From: Pseudonocardiales bacterium
GTDB taxonomy: Bacteria; Actinomycetota; Actinomycetes; Mycobacteriales; Pseudonocardiaceae
Assembly (NCBI GenBank): GCA_013695005.1
Contig: JACDBJ010000087.1
Coordinates: 1-5,233, forward strand
Direction: 5' to 3'
DNA length: 5,233 bases
Below the pieces are notes generated by a model. It did not search any database. It had not been told where the DNA came from and was given only the letters and a program-made list of their open reading frames with translations. Position 1 is the first letter of the stretch, and every line of letters begins with the position of its first letter. A program made the translations under genes and the position numbers. Below are positions 4,028 to 5,233 of the stretch, piece by piece.

Positions 4028-5233
4028 ATGCCCAACCGGCTCGCCGAGGCGACCAGCCCGTACCTGCTCCAGCACGCCGACAACCCCATCGACTGGTGGC
4101 AGTGGTCCACCGAGGCCTTCGACGAGGCCAGGCGACGCAACGTGCCTGTGCTCCTGTCCGTGGGTTACGCGGCCTGCCACTGGTGCCACGTGATGGCCCA
4201 CGAGTCGTTCTCCGACGAGAAGATCGCCGCGCAGGTGAACTCCGACTTCGTGGCGATCAAGGTCGACCGCGAGGAGCGGCCGGACATCGACGCGGTGTAC
4301 ATGACGGCCACCCAGGCCATGACCGGGCACGGGGGCTGGCCGATGACCTGCTTCCTGACCCCGGAGGGGCAGCCGTTCCACTGCGGCACCTATTTCCCGC
4401 CCGAGCCGCGGCATGGGCTGCCCGGGTTCCCGCAGCTGCTCGGCGCGATCACCGACGTGTGGCGGGACGAGGGTGACCGGGTCCGTGACGGCGCGAGCCG
4501 CATCGCGGCCAAGCTGGCGCAGGCCGCCGATGCCGGTCCGGCGGCGGCCGAGGTGACGCCTGCTGAGCTGGACAAGGCCGCCGAGCTGCTCGCCGGCCAG
4601 GTCGACCCGCGCAACGGCGGGTTCGGCGGCGCCCCGAAGTTCCCGCCGTCGATGGTGCTGGAGTTCCTGCTACGGCAGTTCGAGCGCACCGGCTCGCCGC
4701 GGAGCCTGCAGGTCGTAGGGCTGACCTGCGAGCGGATGGCCCGCGGCGGCATGTACGACCAGCTCGCCGGCGGGTTCGCCCGCTACAGCGTGGACGCGGA
4801 GTGGGTGGTGCCGCACTTCGAGAAGATGCTCTACGACAACGCATTGCTACTGCGGGTGTACGCCCACCTCGGCCGCCGTACCGAGGCGGCGCTTGCGTTG
4901 CGGGTCGCGCAAGACACCGCGGCGTTCCTGCTGCGGGACCTGCGGACTGAGCATGGCGGGTTCGCGTCCGCGCTGGACGCCGACACCGACGGCGTCGAGG
5001 GACTGACCTATGCGTGGACGCCGGCACAGCTCGTCGAGGTGCTCGGTGCGCAGGACGGCGAGTGGGCGGCGGGGCTGCTCACGGTGACGCCGGAGGGCAC
5101 GTTCGAGCACGGCAGCTCGACGCTGCAGCTGCCCGCCGACCCGGACGACGCTGCGCGCTGGGAGCGAGCCCGGGGAGCGCTGCTGGCGGCGCGGGACACC
5201 CGCCCGCAGCCGGCGCGCGACGACAAGGTGATC
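4028..5233 (+). CDS. DUF255 thioredoxin-domain protein, YyaL/SPATA20 type (3' end outside window)
   Basis: This is the first 402 codons of a protein usually near 670 residues; the frame is open to the last base. ATG 4028 gives the canonical N-terminus MPNRLAEATSPYLLQHADNP, 12 bases after the previous stop, with a weak ribosome site (AGGCTGGG, 4017-4024). Residues about 5-165 are the DUF255/thioredoxin-like domain (PF03190), with CHWC at 50-53 in GYAACHWCHVMAHESF, then IKVDREERPD (77-86), GGWPMT (102-107) and GTYFPP (120-125). From about 180 begins an (alpha/alpha)-barrel-like region resembling N-acylglucosamine 2-epimerase/glycosidase folds, with NGGFGGAPKFP (196-206) and PHFEKMLYDN (262-271). 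No reaction is firmly established; a sugar- or redox-related role is often proposed. It is probably cotranscribed with mca, as in M. tuberculosis (Rv1084), so a link to thiol or mycothiol metabolism is plausible. Confidence 0.92.
   Translation, partial: MPNRLAEATSPYLLQHADNPIDWWQWSTEAFDEARRRNVPVLLSVGYAACHWCHVMAHESFSDEKIAAQVNSDFVAIKVDREERPDIDAVYMTATQAMTGHGGWPMTCFLTPEGQPFHCGTYFPPEPRHGLPGFPQLLGAITDVWRDEGDRVRDGASRIAAKLAQAADAGPAAAEVTPAELDKAAELLAGQVDPRNGGFGGAPKFPPSMVLEFLLRQFERTGSPRSLQVVGLTCERMARGGMYDQLAGGFARYSVDAEWVVPHFEKMLYDNALLLRVYAHLGRRTEAALALRVAQDTAAFLLRDLRTEHGGFASALDADTDGVEGLTYAWTPAQLVEVLGAQDGEWAAGLLTVTPEGTFEHGSSTLQLPADPDDAARWERARGALLAARDTRPQPARDDKVI

Noticed and set aside
1..5233. Mobile elements, CRISPR arrays, tRNA or rRNA genes, phage defence systems
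   Set aside because: No transposase, spaced direct repeats, tRNA-like cloverleaf or defence-gene motifs were seen; every substantial gene belongs to a conserved actinomycete chromosomal block.

Overview
The window is very GC-rich, shows strong G/C preference at third codon positions, and carries a mycothiol-specific gene (mca). Together these place it in an actinomycete chromosome, most likely Pseudonocardiales-like, although the genus cannot be fixed from the sequence alone. The gene order metB - (ilvA) - greA - mca - small membrane protein - DUF255/YyaL protein is, from memory, the conserved chromosomal block seen around Mycobacterium tuberculosis Rv1079-Rv1084 and in Streptomyces. This is therefore core chromosome, not a mobile or accessory region. 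I see no insertion sequence, phage gene, CRISPR array, tRNA or rRNA.

Layout. Positions 1-329 (+) hold the C-terminal end of a cystathionine gamma-synthase/lyase. Positions 405-647 (-) encode an 80-residue exported protein with two cysteines. It is divergent from ilvA (705-1925, +), a threonine ammonia-lyase with a C-terminal ACT domain. ilvA converges on greA (1941-2432, -), the transcript-cleavage factor, with only 15 bases between the two stop codons. A gene-free stretch of 390 bases (2433-2822) separates greA from the divergent mca (2823-3731, +), encoding mycothiol S-conjugate amidase. mca overlaps by four bases a small single-pass membrane protein gene (3728-4015, +). Twelve bases later begins a DUF255/thioredoxin-domain (YyaL-type) protein (4028 to beyond the window end, +). 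mca, the membrane protein and the DUF255 gene look like one operon.

The greA-mca intergenic region is the most interesting part. It carries two divergent matches to the SigR/SigH-type thiol-stress promoter pattern (GGAA... then GTT 18-19 bases later), one facing mca and one facing greA. On the greA side, between that promoter and the start codon, lies a G+C-rich 8-bp hairpin followed directly by five U, which has the form of an intrinsic terminator. It overlaps an alternative hairpin that would occupy its 5' arm. On the mca side the predicted leader contains a perfect 10-bp inverted repeat that competes with a smaller local hairpin. The simplest model is a divergent oxidative/thiol-stress control region in which a detoxification operon and a transcription-rescue factor respond together, with greA possibly attenuated in its leader. 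The sequence motifs are directly visible; their regulatory roles are inference.

Metabolically, the left side concerns sulphur amino acids and isoleucine (cystathionine and threonine), and the right side concerns mycothiol-based detoxification. They share cysteine and 2-oxobutanoate chemistry, but I see no sequence evidence that they are co-regulated.
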